The translations under genes were made by a program, and so were the position numbers. A DNA stretch of 64,000 bases from a virus, in IMG/VR virus record IMGVR_UViG_3300042934_000594, positions 186,001 to 250,000 of that record; one strand, written 5' to 3'. This document shows, piece after piece, positions 1 to 8,363 of the stretch (position 1 is the first letter of the stretch; every line of letters begins with the position of its first letter). The notes beneath the pieces were generated by a model. That model had not been told where the DNA came from. It ran no database searches and worked only from the letters and a program-made list of their open reading frames with translations.

Positions 1-1
1 G

Positions 2-409
2 ATCTACGCATACAACGGTTCTCCAGCCGCCGGGGGTGGGATCAACTTCGCCAACTGCTACTACATCGAGATCTCCACTCACCAAGGGCACATCATTGTC
101 GGCACCTCAAAGGCTAACGGTGAGCCTTTCCAATACACGGTGCAGATCAACACCAAGGAAGGGGCGGTGTCCATCACCGACGACATCGGTCACCTGGTCG
201 AGATGGACTCCGGGGATCGGCGCATCCAACTGCTTAACCCCGATGCAACGATGGTCAAGCTGGAACGCAAGGTCCTGTCGTTCAATGCCGATGAGGCCAT
301 CAACTTCACTTGCGGGGGCACGACCTTCTCGATGACGCCAAACTCCGTGTCGTGGAAGACGTCACTGTGGAAAGCCGTCGCTTCAGCAGTGAACTGGGTC
401 AAGGGGTAA
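2..409 (+). CDS. Tail spike / VgrG-gpV-like protein, 5'-truncated
   Basis: The frame is open from the window edge, so only about 135 C-terminal residues are seen. They are glycine-, serine- and threonine-rich with short alternating hydrophobic strands, as expected for the beta-helical end of a contractile-tail spike. The strongest support is the next gene, a PAAR tip protein three bases downstream; spike and tip genes are commonly paired in contractile tails. In that role it would trimerise under the baseplate and pierce the outer membrane. The OB-fold and any lysozyme domain would lie upstream, out of view, so the assignment rests on context and composition. Confidence 0.6.
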   Translation: MYAYNGSPAAGGGINFANCYYIEISTHQGHIIVGTSKANGEPFQYTVQINTKEGAVSITDDIGHLVEMDSGDRRIQLLNPDATMVKLERKVLSFNADEAINFTCGGTTFSMTPNSVSWKTSLWKAVASAVNWVKG

Positions 410-412
410 TGT

Positions 413-673
413 ATGCCAGGAATCAGTTTGGTGGGGGTGGACACAGCCGGTGGGTTGATCACCGGGCAACTCAATACGCTCATGCAGGTGGACGGCAAGT
501 TTGCATCGGTCGTCGGTGACGTGGTGGCACCTCACCCGGGCCACATTCGCCAAGTGATGCAGCAAGGCGCTCCGTGGTTCACCATTGACGGAATTCCGGT
601 TTGCCATGCCGGGGATCAAGCCTCATGCGGCCACAGTGCCACCGGGCAGGCGTGGTTCGACATCAGTCCATGA
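413..673 (+). CDS. PAAR-domain spike tip protein
   Basis: 86 residues, the usual size of a stand-alone PAAR protein. PAAR features are visible: an N-terminal glycine-rich segment, a central turn region (VGDVVAPHPGH), and a C-terminal segment with His and Cys residues (VCHAGDQASCGHSATG) suited to the metal site at the cone apex. PAAR proteins cap the trimeric spike of contractile tails and type VI secretion systems. It follows the truncated spike gene with a strong AAGGGG Shine-Dalgarno site six bases before ATG. A hairpin terminator follows. Confidence 0.85.
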   Translation: MPGISLVGVDTAGGLITGQLNTLMQVDGKFASVVGDVVAPHPGHIRQVMQQGAPWFTIDGIPVCHAGDQASCGHSATGQAWFDISP

Positions 674-680
674 CAACATA

Positions 681-702
681 CAGCCTCCCCGAAGGGAGGC
701 TG
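681..702. terminator. Bidirectional hairpin terminator with TATG flanks
   Basis: Perfect 9-bp stem CAGCCTCCC/GGGAGGCTG with a CGAA loop, between convergent genes ending at 673 and 726. The right flank reads CTATGCCG. On the opposite strand the right flank reads TATGTTGTCA. This flank pattern recurs across the window. Confidence 0.75.
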
Positions 703-725
703 CTATGCCGCTACAGGGGCGAGGC

Positions 726-1295
726 TTATGAGTTGCTGTTTACCAACTCGTTCAGGATCGGCCAGTCGGTGGCATTGATTTCATGGAAACGCCACTCGGC
801 AACTGTGTGTTTGTCAATGCGGTAACTGGCATGACCACTGTCCACCATGTAGCCCAACATGCGCGGTTCCGGACCTATATTGGTATCCGCACCTGGAATA
901 CGGATCATGAACGCACCCCGGTCTTTCTCTTCGAGGCGATAATCGCGCAAGGCCCAGAAGGTGAGCTTGTCACCAAACTGTTCACGCAGAGCAGGGTAGG
1001 CGACCTTAAATGACAGGATGTCGCTCTTGACGGCCTCCCGCAACGCATGGGTTGCCAGCATGTTCGCGGTCTCGGGTAACAGCAGGTACTTCTCGCAGCG
1101 TCCGCCCGGGTGGTGATCGAAATGGATCTGATCGCTTTCTTCGATGGATCCGTTCTCGGTTAAGTAGTAACCAAGGAACAGCCCCTCGTCATCCCAACGT
1201 TCGTAAAAACGATGTTGGTTGTTATCCGGGTCCAGGACATACAGGCACATACCAGCTTTGAGTGCGTCGCTGATGTAATCTAGGTAATGGCGCAT
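726..1295 (-). CDS. Hypothetical protein, 189 aa
   Basis: Family not recognised. The 189-residue protein is soluble-looking and rich in aromatic and charged residues, with no signal peptide, membrane segment or familiar catalytic motif. The ATG start is supported by CAGGAG eight bases upstream. It is the last gene of a minus-strand run that carries head and other virion genes, but a hairpin separates it from the inner-body gene upstream, so it may form its own unit. Cytoplasmic or virion roles are equally possible. Confidence 0.7.
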   Translation of the reverse strand: MRHYLDYISDALKAGMCLYVLDPDNNQHRFYERWDDEGLFLGYYLTENGSIEESDQIHFDHHPGGRCEKYLLLPETANMLATHALREAVKSDILSFKVAYPALREQFGDKLTFWALRDYRLEEKDRGAFMIRIPGADTNIGPEPRMLGYMVDSGHASYRIDKHTVAEWRFHEINATDWPILNELVNSNS

Positions 1296-1364
1296 GGGGT
1301 GTCTCCTGAGGGGCCCGAGGGAAGTTCAGGCCTTCATACTACTGCCGTGCCCAGTAATCCCTCA

Positions 1365-1394
1365 GACGGCATAAAGGCGTCCCTAAGGACACCC
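1365..1394 (-). terminator. Hairpin plus TATGCCGTC between minus-strand genes
   Basis: Read on the minus strand, a G.U-containing stem (GGTGTCC/GGGACGCC, TTA loop) is followed directly by TTTATGCCGTC. It lies between the inner-body-like gene ending at 1401 and the gene starting at 1295, and matches the hairpin-TATG pattern seen elsewhere. Confidence 0.55.
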
Positions 1395-1400
1395 TCATGG

Positions 1401-2612
1401 TTACACGCCTTCTGCTTCGTAGTGGTTCAAACAGTGACCGATAAACGTCAGGTACACGTTGAGCTCCACCGCCAACCAATGAGTGAAGTTACCCATCGGT
1501 TCAGCCAGTTTCTGCGAGATGGCCCCCAGCATGTGCATCAGCGCATTGCCGGAGTTGTTGGCTTCCTGACCAATTCGTTCGGAACGGTCAGCGATGGTGC
1601 GAATGGCATCATCGACCACGCTCTTCACGGTCTGGAAATCTTTCATGCCGGCTTCACCGGATTCACCGATTTCCAAGATGGCCGAGATCTTCTCCACCAG
1701 AGCGCTCAGTGTCTTGATCGACGGAACATCGATGGTACGCGCCGAACGATCGGCTGTATTCATCTGAAGCTCTGTGAACTTGACCGCAAACGACTGTTGA
1801 ATCAGTTGGCCATACCGCTCAGTGCCGACTTCCTTGCCCAGGTCCGCCACGTGGCCTGGGTGGATGAACAGCAGCGCGTAGTTGCCGGGTAGAACAGCGG
1901 AGTGGTACCAGTGACCATTGTCCTTGACACCGCTCGGTAACTGCCCTGCCGGGGCTTGCACAGTCCCGTGTGGGACTTTCATGTGACGCTCCAGCGACTT
2001 GGCGAAACCCGCCATGGCGCCTTCAGTCACAGCAGAGGTGGTACGGTCCCCGTTATTGCTCAGCAGGTTCACGAATTCACGCGCAGCATCACGCGCGACG
2101 TCCGCCACTGCCTTGGGGTACTTCTCCAGCACGTATTCGCTCAAGGCCCGAATGTCCTCAAGGTTGGAGGTCTCAGCCCCCACGAACTTACCGTCGACGC
2201 AGAGTCGGTTGATCCCCGACACTTCCATCTTGGTGTACGTCACCTTGTTGCCCATCTTGCCCAGGCGCTTGGAGATCGAACGCTGATGGCCGCGAACACG
2301 GCCCAGGCTACCGGTAAACTTGACGTAAAGAGAACCGATCATTTCAAACAACACCTTCAAAGCCGCCTTGGTTGCCTTGGCGACTTTGACGATACCGTCT
2401 TTCAGTGCGCGTAGGGTAATGGCACTGCCTTCTTTGATATCGAAGTCAGGGTCAATACTCTCAAGGCCCACCCTGATAGAACGCAGGGTGTGCCCGTCCG
2501 CTTTATCGCCTTGCCCACTCAGCAGGTCCGCGTAGGCTTCCAGGGCATCGGTCATGCGACCGAAGCTGTCCAGATCGCCATTCACTTGTTGGTAAGCAGC
2601 AAGTTCGTCCAT
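1401..2612 (-). CDS. Inner-body-like head protein (short paralog)
   Basis: 403 residues, clearly paralogous to the neighbour at 2615-4864. Both share the blocks RSIRVGLES / KSIRIGLEA, GKFVGAE / GFFVGDT with a following YPK segment, and VLPGNYALLF / VFPGNMALFY. It lacks the neighbour's long acidic N-terminal part, so it resembles that protein after removal of a propeptide. In phiKZ, paralogous proteins of this kind are packaged in the capsid as the inner body or as cleaved head proteins; that role is inferred here. It starts two bases after the neighbour's stop, with GGGGAG as ribosome site, so the two are co-translated. Confidence 0.65.
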   Translation of the reverse strand: MDELAAYQQVNGDLDSFGRMTDALEAYADLLSGQGDKADGHTLRSIRVGLESIDPDFDIKEGSAITLRALKDGIVKVAKATKAALKVLFEMIGSLYVKFTGSLGRVRGHQRSISKRLGKMGNKVTYTKMEVSGINRLCVDGKFVGAETSNLEDIRALSEYVLEKYPKAVADVARDAAREFVNLLSNNGDRTTSAVTEGAMAGFAKSLERHMKVPHGTVQAPAGQLPSGVKDNGHWYHSAVLPGNYALLFIHPGHVADLGKEVGTERYGQLIQQSFAVKFTELQMNTADRSARTIDVPSIKTLSALVEKISAILEIGESGEAGMKDFQTVKSVVDDAIRTIADRSERIGQEANNSGNALMHMLGAISQKLAEPMGNFTHWLAVELNVYLTFIGHCLNHYEAEGV

Positions 2613-2614
2613 GA

Positions 2615-4864
2615 TTACTCCCCGACGCGCGAGGCGGAACCATTGACGGTTTGACCAGCGCCGCCGGTGGCGCCGTGGTGGTCAGCGAAGCGATCCAGGA
2701 TCGCCACGTAGGCCTTGGCCAGCGATGCCACGTAACCGATCAGGTTGCCCGACGGGGTAGCGTACGCTTTGGACAGACCGTTCATCAACTGCTGACCGTT
2801 AGACGCCCAGGCCACGCCCATGTTGCGGCTGTACCAGTCACGGCCCAGATCTTCGACTTCCTTGGCAAACAGCTCATTGTTGCGCTTGGCATCTTTGAGG
2901 TCTTCCAGGGTCGCGAGCAACGCGGCGCATTCAGCGACCATCTGCTTGAGTACACGAGCATCCGGTACCTTCACACCGTCACCACCGCTTGGCAGCATCT
3001 TGGCGTTGGCCAGACGAGCGAACTCGACCTGGAAGATGTTGCTGAACTGGAACGCCAGCGACTGGCTCTCGTCCAGACCGGCGCGCTCGGCCGATTTGTT
3101 GAGCAGCACGTAGAACAGTGCCATGTTGCCTGGGAACACTTTGGTGCGTGCCACAGCCGAGGACTTGTTGAACTTCGCCGGAATTTCTTCCGCCTTGGCT
3201 TTCTCGGTTGGCATGCCCACGAACTTCAGGTTGTCCGACACCGCATCAGAGATCACCGACATCAGTTGGCCGTCAGCCACATCGTGCCCTTGCAGGAAAC
3301 CCTTGAGGCCGTCCTTGATCGCCTTGACGGTCTTGGTCAGCACTTTCGGGTAATCTTGCACGAAGTACTCGACCGTGTCGTTGACCACACGGATCGGGGC
3401 TGCGGTGTCACCGACGAAGAAGCCACCGATACTCAGACGGTCTGCACCGTTGACCACCATGCGTTTCTCGTTGGTGCTGCGGATGCTGTCGACCTTGGCC
3501 TTGACTTCGTCCAGCTTGGTCACCAGGGCACCGGTATCGTGCATGATGCCGTTCCAGATGTCAGCCAGCCACTCGAGCAGTTTCTTGACGGCCGCGCGAG
3601 CGATTTCCATCATCTGCTTCATCTTGCCTTCGGTGGCGGCGACCGACTTGTTCGAAGCTTCGTGCTGGGTGGTGGCCACAGCGAAGTCTTCGTTGGACGG
3701 CACGCCGTCGAGCAAGAACTGCTCACCGAACGCTTCCAGGCCGATGCGGATCGATTTGGCCAGGGTCGGCGAAACCACGCCGTCCTTGTCGATGGCATGG
3801 GTCAGCAGGGCGTGGTATTGCTCGAGCGCTGTGCTCACCACGTCGATGCGGTCCAGGTCGTCAGCCACTTCATTCATGTGGCGGTTGGCGATCTGCACTT
3901 CCGATTCGCTGTCCGGCATGTCGAACGGCAGTACTTCGCCTTCTTCTTCGTTGGAGGCCGAGGTGGCTTCTTCGGAAGCAGCGCTACCGGCTTCGCCGAC
4001 GGCAGCTTCACCGACGTGGGCTTTGACGGTGGCATCAGACACCGGCTTGGCCGTGCCTTCTGGATCAACCTTGGCCGCTTCGCTCAGCGCGTCTTCAGTC
4101 GACACGGTGGTGGCGTTTTCAGCCGCTTGCTGCTCGTCGCCTTTAGGGGCGGTGAATTCCATCTCGGTCTTTTCAGCCTTGATGGGTTCAGCAGTACCGG
4201 CCAGGACGCGATTGCCTGCGTCGTCCAGGGCGTCTTCGTTGGAACCGCCAGTGACTTCTTTGGCAGCCGTTTCGATCTCGACTTTGACGTTCTTGTCGTT
4301 GATCGGTTTGGCGGTGCCTTCAGGGTCCACTTTGGCCGCTTCAGACAAAGCGTCTTCGTTGGAGGTTTCAGTCACCTCAGCCGCTGCGCCTTCCACAATG
4401 GGTGCGCCGGTGGCGTCTGGTGCAGGCAGGCCTTCACCCACTTGCGGGGCTGCGGCGTTCTCGCCTTCGACAGCGCCTGGGGCGTTAGCAGCCAGAGCAC
4501 CGTCCACCACGCCTGTGCCGGCGTCAGGGCCTTGAGGCACTACGGCAGCGGCGATGGGCTCAACAGGCGACGCACCGGCTTCAGGGGCCACAACAGCGCC
4601 TTCTACCACAGGTGCAGCCGCACCGCCCTCCACTTCACCCGCATTGGCGCCGCCATCAGAACCGGTGGTCAGTGCGTCGTCAGCAGCAGGACCGCCTTCA
4701 GCGTTCTCTGTTGCAGCTGCGGTTACTTCAGGCACGCTGGCTTCTTCGCTCGTACCTGGCACGGCATCTTCAACGGGCTTTTCAGAAGACGTGGCCGACA
4801 CAGCGCCGGATTCAGCGTCTTCGTTACTGACTCGTTCCAGCCAGTTTTTGAGTTTTACAGTCAT
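2615..4864 (-). CDS. Inner-body-like head protein with repetitive acidic propeptide
   Basis: 749 residues in two parts. Residues 1 to about 310 are acidic and Ala/Glu/Pro-rich, with three related copies of a unit around (S)NEDALSEAAKVDPEGTAKP near residues 168, 208 and 255. Residues about 320-749 align with the neighbour at 1401-2612. Tripeptides SNE or STE occur at 13, 168, 208, 255, 304 and 390. They fit the S/A-x-E consensus recalled for the phiKZ prohead protease, so the N-terminal part is probably a propeptide or scaffold segment removed in head maturation. A candidate protease lies at 20978-21772. The start has GAGGAA upstream. Confidence 0.7.
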   Translation of the reverse strand: MTVKLKNWLERVSNEDAESGAVSATSSEKPVEDAVPGTSEEASVPEVTAAATENAEGGPAADDALTTGSDGGANAGEVEGGAAAPVVEGAVVAPEAGASPVEPIAAAVVPQGPDAGTGVVDGALAANAPGAVEGENAAAPQVGEGLPAPDATGAPIVEGAAAEVTETSNEDALSEAAKVDPEGTAKPINDKNVKVEIETAAKEVTGGSNEDALDDAGNRVLAGTAEPIKAEKTEMEFTAPKGDEQQAAENATTVSTEDALSEAAKVDPEGTAKPVSDATVKAHVGEAAVGEAGSAASEEATSASNEEEGEVLPFDMPDSESEVQIANRHMNEVADDLDRIDVVSTALEQYHALLTHAIDKDGVVSPTLAKSIRIGLEAFGEQFLLDGVPSNEDFAVATTQHEASNKSVAATEGKMKQMMEIARAAVKKLLEWLADIWNGIMHDTGALVTKLDEVKAKVDSIRSTNEKRMVVNGADRLSIGGFFVGDTAAPIRVVNDTVEYFVQDYPKVLTKTVKAIKDGLKGFLQGHDVADGQLMSVISDAVSDNLKFVGMPTEKAKAEEIPAKFNKSSAVARTKVFPGNMALFYVLLNKSAERAGLDESQSLAFQFSNIFQVEFARLANAKMLPSGGDGVKVPDARVLKQMVAECAALLATLEDLKDAKRNNELFAKEVEDLGRDWYSRNMGVAWASNGQQLMNGLSKAYATPSGNLIGYVASLAKAYVAILDRFADHHGATGGAGQTVNGSASRVGE

Positions 4865-4907
4865 CGTGCATTCCTCGGTATTGAAGGGAAAACCTCATAT
4901 GGTAAAG

Positions 4908-5525
4908 TCAGGCAGGTAGCACGCCCTTGTCTTTACACAGCTGTTCCAGGATGCGGAGACGCTGGGTCAATGAGTCAATCGTTGCGTTCTGGGCCACGAC
5001 TTTGGAATAGTCGGTGGTCCGGTTACGGATGGCCGCTTGTCGTGCGACTTCCAAGACTTCGTGTTGCTCCGGGGTAATCACCCCCGTGTAAGGCGCAGAA
5101 GCAATCTGCACCTTGACCGTCACCCCGAGGATATCGCTCAGCACCGAGGCCATGGCCCCTTTAGCAAAGGTCAGATCCAAAGCATCCGGGAGCATGGCCA
5201 TGGACGCCGACATCACAACGTGTGAATACGGCTGCGAGGCCAGGTTTGGGAACGAAGCGATGTAGGAGCTGGGCACGTACAGCGGTGCCAGCGTGGCCGA
5301 CAGCAACGTGACAATGTACTCGCCATTATTACGGTCGCGGGTGTAGTCGGCAGTGGTGAGCTGGTACGGTTCGTAGTACAGCTCGTAAACATTACCACCA
5401 TTGTTCTCGATGTCAGTGAAGCCACGGATAGCCCCTGCTGTATACAGCGTCGCAGGCTCCGTTGTGAACGGTGCCTTGAGGGAATAAATCCCACGGGTCC
5501 CCGGTGGAGGTAATAGTGCACTCAT
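4908..5525 (-). CDS. Putative virion structural protein, 205 aa
   Basis: No recognised family. About 205 residues, mostly beta-prone with many Tyr, Thr and Pro residues, and a C-terminal helix (about 165-200) that could be a coiled coil. I take the ATG at 5525 because AGGTGAG lies four bases upstream; a GTG three codons earlier would sit inside that site. It is in a minus-strand run between an inner-body-like gene and two other virion-like genes, so a structural role is inferred from position only. Confidence 0.65.
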   Translation of the reverse strand: MSALLPPPGTRGIYSLKAPFTTEPATLYTAGAIRGFTDIENNGGNVYELYYEPYQLTTADYTRDRNNGEYIVTLLSATLAPLYVPSSYIASFPNLASQPYSHVVMSASMAMLPDALDLTFAKGAMASVLSDILGVTVKVQIASAPYTGVITPEQHEVLEVARQAAIRNRTTDYSKVVAQNATIDSLTQRLRILEQLCKDKGVLPA

Positions 5526-5534
5526 GGAACTCAC

Positions 5535-6020
5535 CTACAGATGCAAATGAAGGTTGAACTCACCCAACCAGAAGATACTGTCGTATTGTGTTTTTACGAG
5601 CCAGTTGGGTTTGGTGCTCCCGCCGGCATACGTGCGGCTCGTGCCCTCCACCCAGAAATCTTCCGGGGTGAAGTTCAAGTTAGCCTTAGTAGCCAGGAAC
5701 GCCAACACTTGCTGATCATTGGTGAACGCTGCAATCTGCGTCAGCTCTGCGGCCGTGAAGAACGGGTTGCGCAAATACTGGGCGATGTCAAAGCGATCGT
5801 AGGTGAACTCATAGAACTGATTGGGTTGCCCGTTGCGCACAATGCGCAGGTACGCCCGGTTGGGGTTTAAGCTGTTGCGAAAGCCTTGCAGCTTAGTGAC
5901 CTGGGAGTTGGCACGCGTCAGACCCAGGGAGGGGTACTGCGCCTTGATCAGCGCGTACAGGTTGGTCAGTGGATCAGACCCTCGTGGGTTGGCCGCCAAT
6001 GAGACAGTCAGTCGGTACAT
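5535..6020 (-). CDS. Putative virion structural protein, 161 aa
   Basis: About 161 residues starting MYRLTVSLAANP, with ATG at 6020 supported by AAAGGACC upstream; an in-frame start ten codons earlier lacks such a site. It has mixed alpha/beta character and many aromatics, with no membrane segment or catalytic motif. The context is a minus-strand set of virion genes, ten bases from the next gene. The function is unknown. Confidence 0.65.
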   Translation of the reverse strand: MYRLTVSLAANPRGSDPLTNLYALIKAQYPSLGLTRANSQVTKLQGFRNSLNPNRAYLRIVRNGQPNQFYEFTYDRFDIAQYLRNPFFTAAELTQIAAFTNDQQVLAFLATKANLNFTPEDFWVEGTSRTYAGGSTKPNWLVKTQYDSIFWLGEFNLHLHL

Positions 6021-6038
6021 GGCCGGTCCTTTAAAAAG

Positions 6039-6058
6039 GCTGGGGGTCACCCCCCAGC
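6039..6058 (-). terminator. Intrinsic terminator with T-run (minus strand)
   Basis: On the minus strand: perfect 8-bp stem GCTGGGGG/CCCCCAGC, GTGA loop, then CTTTTT. It sits right after the stop at 6061 and before the ribosome site of the gene starting at 6020. It may attenuate rather than abolish read-through. Confidence 0.7.
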
Positions 6059-6060
6059 GG

Positions 6061-7371
6061 TTAGGTCAGCGCTTCAAGCGATGGCTTGCTGAGCACCAGG
6101 TAGTTCACGTTTTGGTAGAACGTACTGATGTACACCAGGCCATCACGTACCACCCGGGCATACCCGGACGGTACAGGCGTGAACCGCGTCATGGTCTCAG
6201 CGATCCGAACCATCGTCAGAAACTTGTTCAAGAACTCCAGCGTCTCCGGACTCATGCGGTTAGCGTCGTCCGAATCGTTGGTCACCAGAAAGTAGTCGGG
6301 AAACTTCTGACTGAACTGCGTCACCCCGCCTCGGTTTTGGGGGTTACCCACCACACCGAACGCCAGGGACTTGTACAGCAGTGTGCCGATCTCGTACTGA
6401 CTGGCAATCCAGTTAGCCGTGTAGCCCGGACCCTTCACCGTCTTCTGCATCTGTGTCAGCACTTTAGCAGGGGAGACGATAGGAGAGTAGATGCCCGCTT
6501 GCAGGGCTTTGTCGGGCACCGAGTAGCTTGTAGACAGTGGGCTAAACAGCCACTCGGTGACCAGAAATAGGTCCGGGAGGATAGTGATCCATTCATCACG
6601 GGTGTGGTTGGAGTTGGCCAGGACGGCGTCAGCAATGGCGTCTTTGAGGATGTCAGGGCTGTTGCCGGCATTGCCGTAGCCGATCACGATCCAGTAGGTG
6701 GGCACCTTAAAGCTGGTGTTGGCCGGGTTCTGGTAATCGTAGCGCAGCGCCTGCACAAACGTGTACGGGTATTCCCCGCGGTGGGCCTGCACTTCAGCCA
6801 GCTTATCGACCACGTTGAACTTTTCCATCAACGCCTTGACTTGCAGGGGGTCTTTGAAGAAGTCGTCCAGTGGGGTAATCGGGAAGATCGTTTCGATCAC
6901 GTACTCGTCGTACTGGGCACCGAAGGCAGCGTCGGACAACCAGATGGTGATCTGGCTGGCTTCGGATGCATCCGTGTACGTCACGTACTCGGGCAGGGTG
7001 ATGTTGTGCACCGGGTCGTTTTGCAACTCCCCGATGGCAAAGTTCGACAACAGGCTGGCGAACTCGGCATTAACCGTTTGCCGCACGACCGCGGCGCTGC
7101 TGCCCAGGTCGCCCGCTTGGGCACGCTGCAACAGGAACTGCCCCAGTTTCAATGCCGTGGTGTAGACCGGCAATGGCACTTCCACCACCGCCCCGTCCCT
7201 TACGCTATGGAAGGAGAAGAGGGAGGCGGCTGGCGTTGAGGCGTCGGAGTAAAACGTCTTGTCTTTGGCGAAGGTCGCAGAGTTGGTGGACAGCTCACCG
7301 AACTTGCTGACCTGGTCGCGGGCGTTGTTGACTAACGCCTTAAAGGCAAAGAAACCTTTCAGGGTGAGCAT
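6061..7371 (-). CDS. Putative virion structural protein, 436 aa
   Basis: 436 residues from ATG at 7371 (AGAGGAA seven bases upstream); an in-frame start eight codons earlier has no ribosome site. The sequence is globular, hydrophobic-rich and without a signal peptide, and I recognise no enzyme motif. It is the first gene of the minus-strand run that ends with the inner-body-like genes, so a head or tail structural role is inferred. The 214-base stretch upstream (7372-7584) is AT-richer, separates this gene from the divergent plus-strand unit and probably holds promoters for both, but I cannot name a clear motif there. Confidence 0.65.
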   Translation of the reverse strand: MLTLKGFFAFKALVNNARDQVSKFGELSTNSATFAKDKTFYSDASTPAASLFSFHSVRDGAVVEVPLPVYTTALKLGQFLLQRAQAGDLGSSAAVVRQTVNAEFASLLSNFAIGELQNDPVHNITLPEYVTYTDASEASQITIWLSDAAFGAQYDEYVIETIFPITPLDDFFKDPLQVKALMEKFNVVDKLAEVQAHRGEYPYTFVQALRYDYQNPANTSFKVPTYWIVIGYGNAGNSPDILKDAIADAVLANSNHTRDEWITILPDLFLVTEWLFSPLSTSYSVPDKALQAGIYSPIVSPAKVLTQMQKTVKGPGYTANWIASQYEIGTLLYKSLAFGVVGNPQNRGGVTQFSQKFPDYFLVTNDSDDANRMSPETLEFLNKFLTMVRIAETMTRFTPVPSGYARVVRDGLVYISTFYQNVNYLVLSKPSLEALT

Positions 7372-7584
7372 GTAATTATTCCTCTTGTGCCACATGGATG
7401 GTTATCCATCTATAAAATCACCCACACCAACACTGTTATTTATAGAAAGGGCGTGGAGGATCCTGTAAAGTGTAGCACCCTAGGCAAATACCCACCCATG
7501 GGGAATACCTACCAGAACGAGTGAAAGTACCGTGTGACGGCTAAGGTAGGCGTTGTCTCAATGCGGTTTGACTCTGAGGCAATT

Positions 7585-7878
7585 ATGACTCTCTCAAGAT
7601 TCATCCTTAAGGCGTTGGTGCTGTTGTGGCCGTTCCTAAAGGCGGCCGTATTCAAGGAGCGCACGGTCAAAGAAGTAATCCTTGAAAACAAACACCTGAC
7701 CGGGATGTTGTTGTTGTTGTGTTTGTTGACGGGAGCCTTGTTTATGACAACTCTGGCGTTGTCTGATACTAAAGACGCTTACCGCGTAAGCCGTGAGCAA
7801 CTCGCAGAATTGCAGAAGAGCAGTGCGTGCTTGGTGCCAGTTTTTGATAAAGCGAAATTAAACTCGCTCCTGCAATAA
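7585..7878 (+). CDS. Small inner-membrane protein, possible lysis partner
   Basis: 97 residues from ATG at 7585, chosen because GAGG lies five bases upstream; in-frame starts at 7561 and 7534 are possible. It has a hydrophobic segment near residues 6-23 and a clear membrane span near 40-62, followed by a short polar tail that would face the periplasm. Twelve bases downstream is a lipoprotein gene. An inner-membrane protein followed by a small lipoprotein is the arrangement of i-spanin and o-spanin pairs, but the periplasmic tail is short for an i-spanin, so this is tentative. Confidence 0.6.
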   Translation: MTLSRFILKALVLLWPFLKAAVFKERTVKEVILENKHLTGMLLLLCLLTGALFMTTLALSDTKDAYRVSREQLAELQKSSACLVPVFDKAKLNSLLQ

Positions 7879-7889
7879 AGGTCCTATTT

Positions 7890-8312
7890 ATGAAACCTGT
7901 ATTTCTGCTGGTCTTCCTCGGCTTGACGGGCTGTGTCTTCAACAGTCCGCGTTACAATGAGCAGACCATCTACGTGTCTCCTCAACATACCCCTGAAGCG
8001 CGTCCTGTCAAAAAGCCAGTGCCGGTTAAAAAGGTCAAGGCGCCGCGCAAGCCGGTAGTGAAGAAAAAGCCGACTAAGGCAGCAGTGCCTGTAGCACCCA
8101 CCCCATCGGCCAAGACGTGTCCCAAGTTTGTCTTGCCGGAGAAAAAGCCTGCACCCACCCCACCTGACCTGAACGATACCGCCATCGGTGTGACCGTGCC
8201 TGTTGAAGAGGTCATTGCCAAATACGCCAAGGAACTCAAGCAGCATCTCGAGAACGAACGGGTCGTTTTAGAAGCGGCTCACAAGCGCTACCTCGAGAAC
8301 TGCGCACAGTAA
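7890..8312 (+). CDS. Outer-membrane-type lipoprotein, Lys/Pro-rich (possible o-spanin)
   Basis: 140 residues. The N-terminus is a lipoprotein signal, hydrophobic with a lipobox LTGC (acylated Cys at 15) and no Asp at +2, which favours the outer membrane. Residues about 38-100 are Lys-, Pro- and Val-rich (PVKK and KKP repeats), suited to crossing or binding peptidoglycan, and residues about 105-138 are helical and charged, likely a coiled coil. With the membrane protein just upstream this could be a spanin pair. TonB-like linker proteins have similar composition. The lipoprotein call is firm; the lysis role is not. Confidence 0.75.
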   Translation: MKPVFLLVFLGLTGCVFNSPRYNEQTIYVSPQHTPEARPVKKPVPVKKVKAPRKPVVKKKPTKAAVPVAPTPSAKTCPKFVLPEKKPAPTPPDLNDTAIGVTVPVEEVIAKYAKELKQHLENERVVLEAAHKRYLENCAQ

Positions 8313-8363
8313 AGATTACCTCGGTGGCCAATGGTTTAGGATACCGTATTTTAGGGGTGTAAC

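Noticed and set aside
3375-4535. Second plus-strand open frame over the same gene
   Set aside because: Ser/Ala-rich shadow of the minus-strand repeats; no ribosome site or homology.
2651-5077. Long open frame antisense to the acidic head protein
   Set aside because: It mirrors the repetitive, GC-rich codons of the real minus-strand gene, has a His/Arg/Phe-rich composition and crosses into a second real gene.
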